From Cyrtodaria siliqua (Eukaryota; Mollusca; Bivalvia; Adapedonta; Hiatellidae): a stretch of DNA of 64,000 bases. The stretch is from assembly GCA_037043455.1 (NCBI GenBank), contig JAWPHD010008233.1:53726-117725 (forward strand), given 5' to 3'. Each line of letters starts with the position of its first letter. Within the stretch, counting starts at the first letter, position 1. A program made the position numbers and the translations under genes. Under the pieces are notes generated by a model. It was given only the letters and a program-made list of their open reading frames with translations, was not told where the DNA came from and made no database searches. This document shows, piece after piece, positions 46,022-57,053 of the stretch.

Positions 46022-46416
46022 GAGACCTGGCCGTCCGTGCAGGGGAAGCCCTGATTGATTGAATTGGATTTTATAGTCGCACCAACAGCTAAGGTCATAT
46101 GGCGACTTTCCAGCTTCCATTGGTGGAGGAAGACCCCAGGTGCCCCTCCGGGCAATTATCGTGCACGGGCGGGCACCTGGGTAAAACCACCGACGTTCCG
46201 CAAGCCAGCTGGATAGCTTCCTCACATAAAGATTCCTAGGCCCCTAAGGGATCGAACAGCGGTGAAGGGCAAGTGACTTCAAGTCCGAGACGTTAACCAC
46301 TCGGCCACGGACGCCCCTGGGAAGCCCTGAACATCATGAAGTATGAAGTGAATTTGAAACAGCCTGGGAGGATACTTTTCTCTAGTCTCCGAAAACATAC
46401 AGCAACAATATCACAG
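46022..46416 (+). pseudogene. Tyrosine recombinase exon b, split by a SINE (unit 1)
   Basis: GDLAVRAGEAL is read up to 46054. A SINE occupies 46055-46317, and after the second target duplication the same frame resumes: LNIMKYEVNLKQPGRILF and SSLRKHTATISQ, then CACAG/GTATTA. LRKhtATisQ is the box holding the second catalytic arginine; the residue three before that Arg, His in classical enzymes, is Ser here. The SINE adds stops, so this gene cannot make an intact protein unless it is spliced around. Confidence 0.65.
46042..46330 (-). mobile_element. tRNA-derived SINE A in a recombinase exon (unit 1)
   Basis: GGGGAAGCCCTGA at 46042-46054 and 46318-46330 is the 13-bp target duplication. The minus-strand head is GGGCGTCCGTGGCCGAGTGG. 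It includes a middle segment GGTGCCCGCCCGTGCACGAT that is absent from the copy at 9970. Confidence 0.9.
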
Positions 46417-46875
46417 GTATTAGTGATAGGAAACATACACGCCTATTCAGGTCTTCGTGAGAGGACAATAATAATCAAAACAAGTTATAAAACCCAAATA
46501 GCATGAGTGAGAATCAGGTCCTGAATTGTTTCAAGTACAAGTCAAAAGTATGCCAAAATGTATTTTGACATTTTCAACATAGTCAGCATTAAAGTCCCTC
46601 GTTAAAATTGGAAAAATGATTATGAAATGTACACTGACCATCAATAGAAAGTTACCACTAATGCATTAGTTAAAGCTGGAGTGATATTCAAGTTAAATTG
46701 TACAGAAATTGGTTGCTTCAAACACTTATTGGGTTTATGATACTGTAAAAAGGAAAACAAAAGAGATAAAACTTAAACATGGTTCCACTTTCATTTTAAA
46801 CTATTATGGGAACACCATAATTTGAAATAGTAATCTTTTGATTCGCAAAAATTTTGCCAATATTCACTTCAAGTC

Positions 46876-47097
46876 ATGGGTCTTGAATATCACCAGTTAC
46901 GCTGTCTGGTAAATCACATGGGACATACAGAGAAGGTACATCTGCAAAACTATCGGTCTACTTCGGGACTGATTGAACAATTGGACAGTGCAAAGATAAT
47001 GTTGATGCAGAAGAAAAAGGTTGTTGGAACGTTTGCAGGAGTGCGCTTGGATGACGTCAGGTTTGAAGGTATTGCTAACCAGAACATGATGAGTCAC
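46876..47097 (+). pseudogene. Tyrosine recombinase exon c with HMGH...Y (unit 1)
   Basis: The frame reads MGLEYHQLRCLVNHMGHTEK, VHLQNYRSTSGLIEQLD and KKKVVGTFAGVRLDDVRFEG. L.nHMGHTekVH..nYR is the C-terminal box of tyrosine recombinases, with the conserved Gly-His and the tyrosine nucleophile about nine residues later. The exact acceptor is unclear: TTCAAG before the ATG fits by homology, while CACCAG gives the matching phase. A donor lies near GTCAG/GTTTGA or GAAG/GTATTG. Reading through, the frame stops at 47098. Confidence 0.65.
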
Positions 47098-47259
47098 TAA
47101 TAATGTCCTTTCTGTTCCAAAAAATTGTTTAATCCTGCTCGAAAGTCCCAATTAATTAGGTGTTGTGCTTATTATATTGTGAAACCAATTAATGGCCATA
47201 TAGCTTAAAAGCTATTGTCTGTCATATAGATATTTCTGTGCTTGGTAATACCATAGCTC

Positions 47260-47390
47260 AGAGTCTGAAGGGTAAATACCAGTGTTGAGAGTCCCAAGGG
47301 TTAATACCAGTGTTCAGCGTCTGAAAGTTTAATACCATAGTTCAGAGTCTGAAGGTTTAATATCACTGTTGAGAGTGTCTGAAGACCCTG
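47260..47390 (+). repeat. 31-bp imperfect tandem repeat (unit 1)
   Basis: About five copies of a unit containing AATACCAGTGTTGAGAGTC or TTTAATACCATAGTTCAGAG. Repeated in unit 2 at 51957-52090. Confidence 0.7.
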
Positions 47391-47442
47391 TCCATAATTA
47401 TGAACTTTTTTTCTTCAAAAAATTCAAAACGTCGTGGACTGG

Positions 47443-48995
47443 AAATAATTTTCGACAAGGATCAACATCATGTCATGCTGATCATTTTAGAAAAAGTCCC
47501 ATATCAATATCACTTACAGTTTTCAAGAAGTAGTCGCTACAAATGTATTTATTTTGAATCTATTTTTAGCCGTGGCGGCCATCTTGAATATCCGGCCAGC
47601 CTATATTTTTTCTAGGATCAACAAGACATCAAGTGCAACATTCCTGTGAAGTTTCATGAACATCCGTCAAGTAGTTTCAGAGGAGTAGTCGCTACAAGTT
47701 TTACTATATAACTCTATGTAAACAAAAATGGCCACTGGCAGCCATGTTTAACGTCGAATCAAAATAATGTTCGACTAGGATCAACATCATGTCATGCTGA
47801 TCATTTTAGAAAAAGTCCCATATCAATATCACTTATAGTTTTCAAGAAGTAGTCGCTACAAACTTGTATTTTGAAAAATTATTTTTAGCCGTGGCGGCCA
47901 TCTTGAATTTCTGGCCGACCTGAAATTGTGCTAGGATCAATTAGACATCAAGAGCAACATTCCTGTGAAGTTTCATGAAAATCCGTCGAGTAGTTTCAGA
48001 GCAGTAGTCGCTACAAGTTTTCATTATATAACTCTATGTAAACAAAGATGGCCGCTGGCAGCCATGTTTAACTTCGAATCAAAACGATTTTCGACAAGGA
48101 CCAACATCATGTCATACTGATCATTTTAGAAAAAGTCCCATATCAATATCTCTTATAGTTTTGAAGAAGTAGTCGCTACAAACTTATTTTTTTTAAATCT
48201 ATTTTTAGCTGTGGAGGCCATCTTGAATTTCTGGCCGACCTGAAATTTTTCTAGGATCAACTAGACATCAAGAGCAACATTCATGTGAAGTTTCATGAAC
48301 ATCCGTCAAGTAGTTTCAGAGGAGTAGTCGCTACAAGTGTTTACTATGTAACTCTATGTAACCAAAGATGGCCACTGGCAGCCATATTTAACGTCGAATT
48401 AAAATATTTTTCCACAAGGATCAACATCATGTCATGCTGATCATTTTAGAAAAAGTCCCATATCAATATCACTTATAGTTTTCAAGAAGTAGTCGCTACA
48501 AACTTATTTTTTAAAAATCTATTTTTAGCTGTGACTGCCATCTTGAATTTCTGGCAGATTTGAAATTTTTCTAGGATCAATTAGACATCAAGAGCAACAT
48601 TCCTGTAAAGTTTCATGACAATCCGCCAAGTAGTTTCAAAGGAGTAGTCGCTACAAGTTTTTACTATATAACTCTATGGCACATCATGTCATGCTGATCA
48701 TTTTAGAAAAAGTCCCATATCAATATCACTTATAGTTTTCAAGAAGTAGTCGCTACAAACTTGTATTTTAAAACTCTATTTTTAGCTTTGGCGGCCATCT
48801 TGGATTTCACATCATGAATTTTTGCTAGGATCAACTAGACTTTATGAGCAACATTTCTGTAAAGTTTCATGAATCCAGTAGTTTTAGAGGAGTTGTCGCT
48901 ACAAATAAAAGTTTAAGGACAGACGGCCGGACGGACAGACGGCCGGACGCCGCACCACGGCATAAGCTCTGCTGATCTCTGATCAGTCGAGCTAA
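47443..48995 (+). mobile_element. Helentron-like element (copy 6), 5' end missing
   Basis: Four to five units of about 320 bp and the full 3' end (hairpin, CTAA at 48992-48995). The left side begins inside a unit, directly after the end of duplication unit 1, and the last 540 bp match copy 5. It spans the junction of the two duplication units. Confidence 0.85.
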
Positions 48996-49595
48996 AAACA
49001 ATAGCTTAGAAAGCCACAAAGAAGGTACTGAATGACAATTTGTCTATAAACGGTCGTTCCATACCAGACGAAATATCATCTAATAGGAAGGTGAGTGCTT
49101 CACAAACATTTTTTTTTTCTAATAGGAAGGTGAGTGCTTCACAAACTTTTTGGCAAGTCCACATAGTGTAATTGTCTAAACAGCCATTAGTAAAAAAGGC
49201 AGTCTCAATCAAACCGAGACTGCAATATTCAGTATGTGTCATGCTTGGCGGTTTCCAAAGGGCCATTATCATAATCTTTTTATAGCACAGTGGCGTTGCT
49301 TGTGCAGTGTGGCGACAGTAAAACGTCTCCCTGCGCTTGCAATCAGTACTGTTATTCATTCGATCTTAGGAGATCGCTGGTTATTAGATCCTGGGACCAT
49401 ACGCCGCTGGATATAGGGGATGAAATAAAGATACAAATATTGCTATATCCACTGCCATATGCTTGCCATCTTCAGGGCTTGCCATCTTCGGGATGGTAAA
49501 AATTCTGTACTGTTGATTTTTATGAATATTGAATTCTGCTCAACCCCGGGCTAGAGGGCGTGAGTGGTAGCTAGCATATTTCACTACCGCTCATG

Positions 49596-49948
49596 AACAG
49601 GGTTTTGCGCGCGACACATCGTCTTGTCATGGTGATCACTTGTGCCAAGTTATTTAAAAATCCCTGCAGGGGTTGTGACATTGCGGTCCGGACACAAAAT
49701 TGCGTACCTGTTTTTGACGTATGAACTTCAAGTGCGACCTTGACCTTTGAGGTACGGACCTGGGTTTTGCGCGAGACACATCGTCTTGTTATGGTGATCA
49801 CTTGTGCCAAGTTAATCAAAAATCCATGCAGGGGTTTTGAAGGTACAGTCCAGACACGAACTGCGGAATGACGGAAGGACAGACAGACAGACGGACTGAT
49901 GGACAGTGCGATTACTATATGCCCCCGATTTTTTTTCCGGGGGCATTA
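49596..49948 (-). repeat. Family-3 repeat, inverted (unit 2)
   Basis: Same as 44886-45246. Confidence 0.7.
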
Positions 49949-50029
49949 AATGACAGACAGACAGACAGATGGATGGTGCGAATACTATTCCCCGTAATTT
50001 TTTAAAAAGGCATTATTTCAATATTACAG

Positions 50030-50156
50030 TGTAACAATAGAGTACCAATAATTCTGCCAACAGAAGTTAAAGAACCACTCAAGTACCTGGCTGACCGTGG
50101 TGTTAGGAAAAAGTGTGGAATAAAGAAGAACAACACCTACATGTTTGCAATTACAG
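50030..50156 (+). pseudogene. Tyrosine recombinase exon a (unit 2), donor lost
   Basis: Same protein segment as in unit 1 (NRVPIILPTEVKEPLKYL), with Tyr for Phe at NNTYMF. The donor has changed from ACAG/GTAAGG to ACAG/TTAAGG at 50157, so normal splicing of this copy should fail. Homology calls are as for unit 1. Confidence 0.65.
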
Positions 50157-50723
50157 TTAAGGCAACAACCATAATAATTAAAACCTCCTGTCAATATGTG
50201 TATTTATGTAGGTAGCAGATTCCAAAATGGCAGTCAAAAAAGTAAATTAAATAAAATTTGCAGGTCAGCTGTTCATCAAAATTACAAATATTTAGCCTAC
50301 TTTTGGAAGGATGGGTATAGAAACCCAAGTAATTTAGTAAGCATGTTTATTACTCATCAGAATTGGACAGAAACATCCCTGTCACTAATTAACTCCATTT
50401 AATGAAGGCCTGTAGGTGAAAAATTTCATTTCCTCTCTCCTCACGTTTACTGTGTCTTTAAAGAAATAAGTTGGAAACCATAACAGTGTTGAAATAAAGC
50501 TGAAATTGGTTTACAAAAATAGAATCATGATTTTAAATGAATGGGTGCTTTTTTCAATATGGTTTGTGTTGGTGAGCTAGTTGTACAGAAACATGCAGCA
50601 GTTTAAAGGATTAAAAGGTATTTGTGTATTAAAGCTAATCTAAGTGACAAGAATTTCTACAAATTCAGTGTTTGCATATCTGTTTTTAAAAGAGCTTTAA
50701 ATATAGCTTTATTCTTGATGCAG

Positions 50724-51122
50724 GAGACCTGGCCGTCCGTGCAGGGGAAGCCCTGATTGACTGAATTGGATTTTATAGTCGCACCAACAGCTAAGGTCAT
50801 ATGGCGACTTTCCGGCTTCCATTGGTGGAGGAAGACCCCAGGTGCCCCTCCGGGCAATTATCGTGCACGGGCGGGCACCTGGGTAAAACCACCGACGTTC
50901 CGCAAGCCAGCTGGATAGCTTCCTCACATAAAGATTCCTAGGCCCCTGAGGGATCAAACCTACAGCGGTGAAGGGCAAGTGATTTCAAGTCAGAGACGTT
51001 AACCACTCGACCACGGACGCCCCTGGGAAGCCCTGAACATCATGAAGTATGAAGTGAAATTGAAACAGCCTGGGAGGATACTTTTCTCTAGTCTCCGAAA
51101 ACATACAGCAACAATATCACAG
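50724..51122 (+). pseudogene. Tyrosine recombinase exon b, split by the same SINE (unit 2)
   Basis: GDLAVRAGEAL, SINE, then LNIMKYEVKLKQPGRILF and SSLRKHTATISQ. The SINE lies at the same base as in unit 1, so its insertion came before the duplication. Confidence 0.65.
50744..51036 (-). mobile_element. tRNA-derived SINE A (unit 2)
   Basis: Target duplication GGGGAAGCCCTGA at 50744-50756, with GGGAAGCCCTGA at 51025-51036 (one G fewer). It otherwise matches the unit 1 SINE. Confidence 0.9.
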
Positions 51123-51583
51123 GTATTAGTGATAGGAAACATACACGCCTATTCAGGTCTTCGTGAGAGGACAATAATCAAAACAAGTTATAAAACCCAA
51201 ATAGCATGAGTGATAATCAGGTCCTGAATTGTTTCAAGTACAAGTCAAAAGTATGCCAAAATCTATTTGACATTTTCAACATGGGAATAGTCAGCATTAA
51301 AGTCCCTCGTTAAAATTGGAAAAATGATTATGAAATGTACACTGACCATCAATAGAAAGTTACCACTAATGCATTAGTTAAAGCTGGAGTGATATTCAAG
51401 TTAAATTGTACAGAAATTGGTTGCTTCAAACACTTATTGGGTTTATGATACTGTAAAAAGGAAAACAAAAGAGATAAAACTGAAACATGGTTCCACTTTC
51501 ATTTTAAACTATTATGGGAACACCATAATTTGAAATAGTAATCTTTTGATTCGCAAAAATTTTGCCAATATTCACTTCAAGTC

Positions 51584-51808
51584 ATGGGTCTTGAATATCA
51601 CCAGTTACGCTGTCTGGTAAATCACATGGGACATACAGAGAAGGTACATCTGCAAAACTATCGGTCTACCTCGGGACTGATTGAACGATTGGACAGCGCA
51701 AAGATAATGTTGATGCAGAAGAAAAAGGTTGTTGGAACGTTTGCTGGAGTGCGCATGGAGGACGTCAGGTTTGAAGGTAGTGCTAACCCTAACATGATGA
51801 GTCACTAA
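51584..51808 (+). pseudogene. Tyrosine recombinase exon c (unit 2)
   Basis: Same as unit 1, with few replacements (LIERLDSAK, GVRMEDVRFEGS). The HMGH box and the tyrosine are kept. Differences between the units are few and mostly conservative, which suggests a young duplication. Confidence 0.65.
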
Positions 51809-51956
51809 TAATGTCCTTTCTGTTCCAAAAAATTGTTTAATCCTGCTCAAAAGTCCCAATTAATTAGGTGTTGTGTTTATTATATTGTGAAACCAATTAA
51901 TGGCCATATAGCTTAAAAGCTATTGTCTGTCATATAGATATTTCTGTGCTTGGTAA

Positions 51957-52090
51957 TACCATAGCTCAGAGTCTGAAGGGTAAATACCAGTGTTGAGAGT
52001 CCCAAGGGTTAATACCAGTGTTCAGCATCTGAAAGTTTAATACCATAGTTCAGAGTCTGAAGGTTTAATATCACTGTTGAGAGTGTCTGA
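51957..52090 (+). repeat. 31-bp imperfect tandem repeat (unit 2)
   Basis: As at 47260-47390. Confidence 0.7.
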
Positions 52091-52135
52091 AGACCCTGTC
52101 CATAATTATGAACTTTTTTTCTTCAAAAATTTCAA

Positions 52136-52914
52136 AATTTGTAAATCTGTTGCTCTATATACCTTAACGAATCTAACAAAGATTTTACTAAAATCGGTCC
52201 AGACGGAAGTTGGACAGATTAAATGCAAATTTTAATAAAAGCAGGTTGGTTTAAACAGTGCGCATGTGCAGTTAACGTTTCGTAGTTCAACAACAAATGG
52301 GGGATCACGAAACGCATAACAGTGACAAAAAGGAGGGGTTCACAAGATCCACAACAAATACGACGTTATTTTGAGGAGCAATTAACTTGAAGCAATGTAA
52401 AATAATCCTAGACTAGTACCAGTGTATAGGACATGATTCGTGAGACTCGTCGACTTAGAAACAGAGAGTCGTGGACTGGAGTCCGGACATATACATGTGC
52501 TATTTCAGATGGAATGCATGATGTTATCGATGGATCATGCACATTGATGGTTGGTAATTTTGATCAAAGCCTTCTTCCTTATCTTTTTAAAGAGTTTAAT
52601 CTATAGGACTAGAACGGTAACGAAACACAAGTAGTGTATCATGCTGAGGAATTCGGAACAAAACATTTGATGGGGCGCTGCAGGGGGGAATTGTATGCAG
52701 TACAAACTTCCTAAGACGACTGTGCGCTTTATACATCAACAAATAAATAATTAGCTTGTATTTTCATACTAGACGCACCCCCACCACACAACCCCACCCC
52801 CCCACACCCCACACACAGGAACTTTAATCTTTTAAGGAGGGTGCGAGGCTAAGGGCCATTATTTGTTTCTTATTTTGTTTCACAGTGTAGGTAATTCAAT
52901 TTTGTCAAATGTTA
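52136..52914. other. Left flank of the Tigger/pogo remnant
   Basis: No gene is seen. Polypyrimidine/C-rich tracts lie at 52780-52815. The left TIR of the Tigger element was not located. Confidence 0.4.
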
Positions 52915-53950
52915 ATTTTCAAATGTGTCAAATATTTCTTCAAAAAAGACAATCGTTGAAAAGGCCATAACCTTGGCGGACCAAGGCTTCGGCATATCAA
53001 AAAGGAAACTGACAGTTGTGCAGTACAATTGGACTCCAGAACAATTTTACCAAGGGGGTTCCTGGTAAAGCTTGGTGGAAGGGGTTGCATGGGCGTCTCC
53101 CCAGCCTTGCGTTAAGAAAGCCCGAGAAATTGCCAACATGTGCTTACTTCTTAGCGTTGCATGATCTTCAACCAATTAATGTTTGAAACATGGATGAAAC
53201 TAGCCGGAGTTTAGAACACTCACCAGCAACTGTTATTGCTAGGAAAGGCAGTAGGGTGGTGCCTGGGAGAACCTCTAACAGCAGACAGTGTGTCACAGTT
53301 CTTCCCTGCATAAATGCAGCTTGTCAGAAAATGCCCCTTCTCATAATCGTCAAAGGAAAAACATCAAGATCCCTTCGGTTGTACAGTACACATGAAGGTC
53401 CAGACGGTGCTTTGTGGGGTACCAAAAGAATGCATGGATGAGCGAAGAGCTTGGAACAACCTGGTTTCAAGATGTGTTCCTACAACATTGTGGAGAAGAT
53501 TGTCCACAGCTGCTTATTATGGACAACCATCATTCCCATGAAACATTGGGCTTGTTAGAAGCGGCTGCTGCTAACAATATCATTGTGTTTACCTTCCCAC
53601 TCCACTCAACCCATTATCTATGTCCACTAGACAGAACTGTCTTTGGACCTTTCCAGAGGACTTATGACACCCTATGCTCAGAATTTATGTCGAGCCGATC
53701 AAGCGCCCTCATCAACAAAATAAGATTGACCACGAGGGCAATGTTGTTGGACAGATAAATGTGTTGCCCGCAATTAGTTCATCTAACAAAAGTGTCAAGT
53801 CATCCACTGCTACATGCAACTCACCGACTGCTACCTGTAGCTATTTTGCAGATGAAATGGGCGACCCTATGATGCCCAGTGTTGGTGAAGACGACATGAC
53901 AAACGAGGAGGCAGCACACGTCCTCCTTCCACTTACAGGTGCAGATGAGC
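52915..53950 (+). pseudogene. Tigger/pogo-type DDE transposase, main part
   Basis: Pieces in order: TIVEKAITLADQGFGISKRK (helix-turn-helix region); after a frame change GVPGKAWWKGLHGRLPSLAL with RKPE; a shortened stretch; NMDET at 53187-53198 (first catalytic Asp); CVTVLPCINAACQKMPLLII; LLIMDNHHSH at about 53510 (second Asp, 53522-53524); and CPLDRTVFGPFQ near 53625 (third Asp, 53630-53632). The three aspartates of the pogo DDD triad are all present. Frameshifts near 53040, 53430 and 53690 and a deletion before NMDET show that it is dead. Reading ends at EEAAHVLLPLTGADEP, where the 6.4-kb element begins. The probable C-terminus is at 60299. Confidence 0.85.
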
Positions 53951-54590
53951 CAAATTGGTCTATAGATAGCTTACGACAACATTACAATTGCAAGATACTC
54001 AACTTGCCTTAATCCACGAACGGAAAAACTTCCCCAAATACCCTTCCCGGGACTCCCGGCACCAAGGGCGCCGCCAAATACACCCGTACAAGCAAGAGTC
54101 ACACAGAGTTACTTCCTCTTTCCGTCGTGGCGTCATCGGTAAAGAACGCGATAAATCGACGGTCTCAAAATATTTGTCTTTTTCCACGTAACAAATGGTT
54201 TTAATTGTTTTATTACTTTAATTTTACTTCCCATATGTTATTTTCTTACGAGTTTATGATCGTAATTGGTGTTTTTTACACCGGCTTTTGTTCTTTACGC
54301 AGTTAATTCAGACCGCAATTCGTAAACAACCATATGCTGTCTACTTCCGGTTTACCAACATTTGTAAATTCTGTCGAAAAATAGCTTTTAACTTCTATTA
54401 GAAGTTTTGAATTTGACACCGGAACGTAGACACCCCTCCTACTCGTGTCAACACTCCAGTAAATAGTTTTCTTATATTATTGGGTTCGTGTTGTTTGTTA
54501 TATAATCACAGTTGGTGCTTTTAGAACACCTTCTGCTGTTATTTTCTATATTTCAGTAACAGCAATGGGGAGTGGGACCTTAGTCTAATT

Positions 54591-54890
54591 GGGAGTCGGG
54601 CCCTAGCCCACTACGGCCCGTCCGGACTCCCAGGGATTGGAAACATCACCCGTACGAAGTCCTGACCTTCTATCGGTGATGTCCCCCAACCCAGCCATAT
54701 GCAGTCCCATTCCCCACCCACTCCTGTGAAGGAAACATCAATGGGGAGTCGGGCCCTAGCCCACTACGGCCCGTCCGGACTCCCAGGGATTGGAAACATC
54801 ACCCGTACGAAGTCCTGACCTTCTATCGGTGATGTCCCCCAACCCAGCCATATGCAGTCCCATACCCCACCCACTCCTGTCCGGGGGACC
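54591..54890 (+). repeat. Duplicated 153-bp unit (right copy)
   Basis: GGGAGTCGGGCCCTAGCCCA starts at 54591 and 54744, each followed by ACATCACCCGTACGAAGTCC. GC-rich. A further tRNA-like A-box segment (CCGCTTAGCTCAGTCAATGA) stands downstream at about 54968. Confidence 0.8.
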
Positions 54891-55652
54891 ATGGTGACTC
54901 AGATAACTCTCTACCTCGTGGGTACACTGTTGGAGTGGTCGCATTCGCTTGGAGACAACCAAATAGCCCGCTTAGCTCAGTCAATGAACGACGTCGACTA
55001 TCTTGCGCTCACTAAAGAAAGTCCCGTACCCCACCCACTCCTGCTCAAGCTACCAGGTAGTGCGGGGGTCACGCCGACTACAAACTCTCTGCCTCATGGG
55101 TAATCTGAAGGTCCTCAGAACAGATTCCATTCACTCCTCCAGGTCACCTTTCAGAGAGTCAACACACAGAGGGCGGTCTAGGAGCAACCGTCACCTGTCT
55201 AGAGACAGCTCAGGTAATACTTCCTCAGCTGAAATTTATGCTTTTAAGCACGGCCTAGGGCCGAAAGGGTATTCTTACGGTATTCTTACTGTATTCAATA
55301 CCGTTGTTATGGTTAGGGCCACCTAACGAAGGATATAGTCTCTTCTGAAGGTCTCTGCTAGTATAAAATCCAGACTAGTTGTCTGGAGGGAAGCTAAATA
55401 AGACTTCTTTCTATGGTATGGGAAGAGGACTTAGGTTTATGTGTTGGTACTCACATGTAAGGGAAGTTTCTGTCATGGGTCACAATTATCTGTTATTATA
55501 ATTTCTTACGTGTTGTATAATCACAGATTAAATAGAATAGAATAGAATATTTTATTGTAATATTCATAACAATGTGAACATGACATTGAACTAACAGGTA
55601 ATCAAATCATATGATAGCAATTAAGAAATAAAGATAAACATATGGATTACCT

Positions 55653-55758
55653 GTCAGGAGGGCCGAATGGTCTAATGCGCCAGACTCAAGGTTATACCTT
55701 CATAAACGAGTGTTCTGGTCCACGACCTTACACGTGGTTTCAGATCCCACTTCTGACA
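55653..55758 (+). pseudogene. tRNA-Leu(CAA)-like pseudogene with 22-bp intron (right copy)
   Basis: The acceptor stem GTCAGGA pairs with TTCTGAC (one G-T), with discriminator A. The anticodon stem CCAGA/TCTGG encloses CTCAAG; CAA is the anticodon and a break follows base 37. GTTATACCTTCATAAACGAGTG (55691-55712) occupies the place of the intron that eukaryotic tRNA-Leu(CAA) genes carry. A long variable arm and CCCAC T-stem follow. Damage: base 8 is G, G53 is T and A58 is G, all in promoter/tertiary positions, so transcription and function are doubtful. The retained intron shows that it came from a gene copy, not from mature tRNA. The mirror copy is at 5384. Confidence 0.7.
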
Positions 55759-56904
55759 CATACTTTTAACATACTAGTAAAATGTGTCAGAGACACTTTC
55801 CTTGTTCTTCCTTTTCAGTGTGGTGTCAGAAACACTTACCATCAAGGTGGTACATGACAGGGCGCTCTATACAGGCCATCTACATCAGAGAAGGTAAATT
55901 ATCGAAGTCTTATCTCTGATTCTGATTAATAGCAGGCCTGGTGGTATTCTATTCTCAAATAGAATTCATTCTTTTGTCGAACAGAATTACCCTTTTTTCC
56001 AAGTTGTTGCAACATTTGTAAACACTTCTTAAGCATTGTCTACCTATGTTCTCGATTTTAGAAACTTATTTAATGCTTTTATATCTTTGAATATCTCGGC
56101 GTTTACAAAAAGCGTTAAGAGTATTCAATTTAAAGTATTTCCTCTCATGGTTTGCTTTATAACCACTACAGGAATCTGATACTTGTCTTAAACTAAAGAT
56201 TCTTAGTGAATTACTTTGTTCTTTTCTGTCCTTACGGACTTAACTACAGAACTTGTTTTGCAGGTAACCTCGATAGAAGTCGATACCTGCTGTCGAGTTC
56301 CGTCACAAGAATATCAAGGATGATGTGACTACGGCTTCTCCGTCATACTCTAATGATTAGGGTAAGAATTCATGGCCTTCGCCATAACGTGCATAGGTTT
56401 CAGCGTTAATTGTAGCCACAGTCTTAAGAAGTAAATCAGTTTATTTCTTTCTGTATATGGTTTTCCTTATCAGGACACCTAATTCAACTTGTCCTATCGC
56501 CTTGTTGAGTACTGTTTGTGGCAGGACTAAGATGATTATTGCCAGTCTATGGATTATGCTCATCAGACTTGCAGGTATATGAGCATTTATTTTATTTAGC
56601 GCCGGTAGTATTTATATCAAGGGGTGTCATTAAGAGGTAGGCGGTTAATTCGCCCTGCTACTTAAACCTTTCTACCAGGCTAATATGAATACTTTTACTA
56701 ATATTGTATACTAGTATCTATCTAATACCCGGCTACTTTGCTCTGTGTGCCTCTAATTTGAAAAGTTAATGATATCTATGTACATGTATATCACCACCTT
56801 TTTTGAGGTAAGTTATATAAATTACTTACAGTGGCAGATGCTGTTTTATTCATTTGCACATGCAGTTGCTGGCTGAGTCTTCCTTTTGCTGGTAAGTTGA
56901 TATG

Positions 56905-57053
56905 GGGGACTTCCGTGGCTGAGTGGTTAGTCTCTTACTTGATATCACTGCCACTCACCTCTGTTTTATGATGGTGTCCCGGTTAGCTCAGTTGATAGAG
57001 CTTTCGCCCTGTAAGGGAGGAGTCCGGTTTTACGTGTCCCATACCAGCCACAA
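56905..57053 (+). repeat. Two tRNA-derived segments (right copy)
   Basis: CTTCCGTGGCTGAGTGGTTA (Ser-type A box) at 56909 is followed at about 56975 by GTCCCGGTTAGCTCAGTTGA, a Tyr-like start with anticodon loop CTGTAAG and a weak T-arm GTCCGGTTTTACG. They abut like a dimeric SINE or two old tRNA pseudogenes. Confidence 0.5.

Larger units (their letters stand above)
43745..47430 (+). repeat. Tandem duplication, first unit (period about 4.71 kb)
   Basis: This segment matches 48456-52135 closely: equivalent positions are 4703-4713 bp apart (for example 43815 and 48528, 46876 and 51584). It holds the end of a Helentron-like copy, family-3 repeat, three recombinase exons, a SINE and a 31-bp tandem repeat. 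The 47430-48455 stretch between the units is Helentron-like array. Confidence 0.9.
48456..52135 (+). repeat. Tandem duplication, second unit
   Basis: Counterpart of 43745-47430 with scattered substitutions and small indels. It ends at about 52135, where unit 1 enters the Helentron-like array and unit 2 enters unrelated sequence (GTAAATCTGTTGCTC). Confidence 0.9.

Noticed and set aside
56975..57053. Functional tRNA-Tyr gene
   Set aside because: A mismatch in the anticodon stem and no good B box; no intron as expected for tRNA-Tyr genes in animals. Kept only as a tRNA-derived segment.
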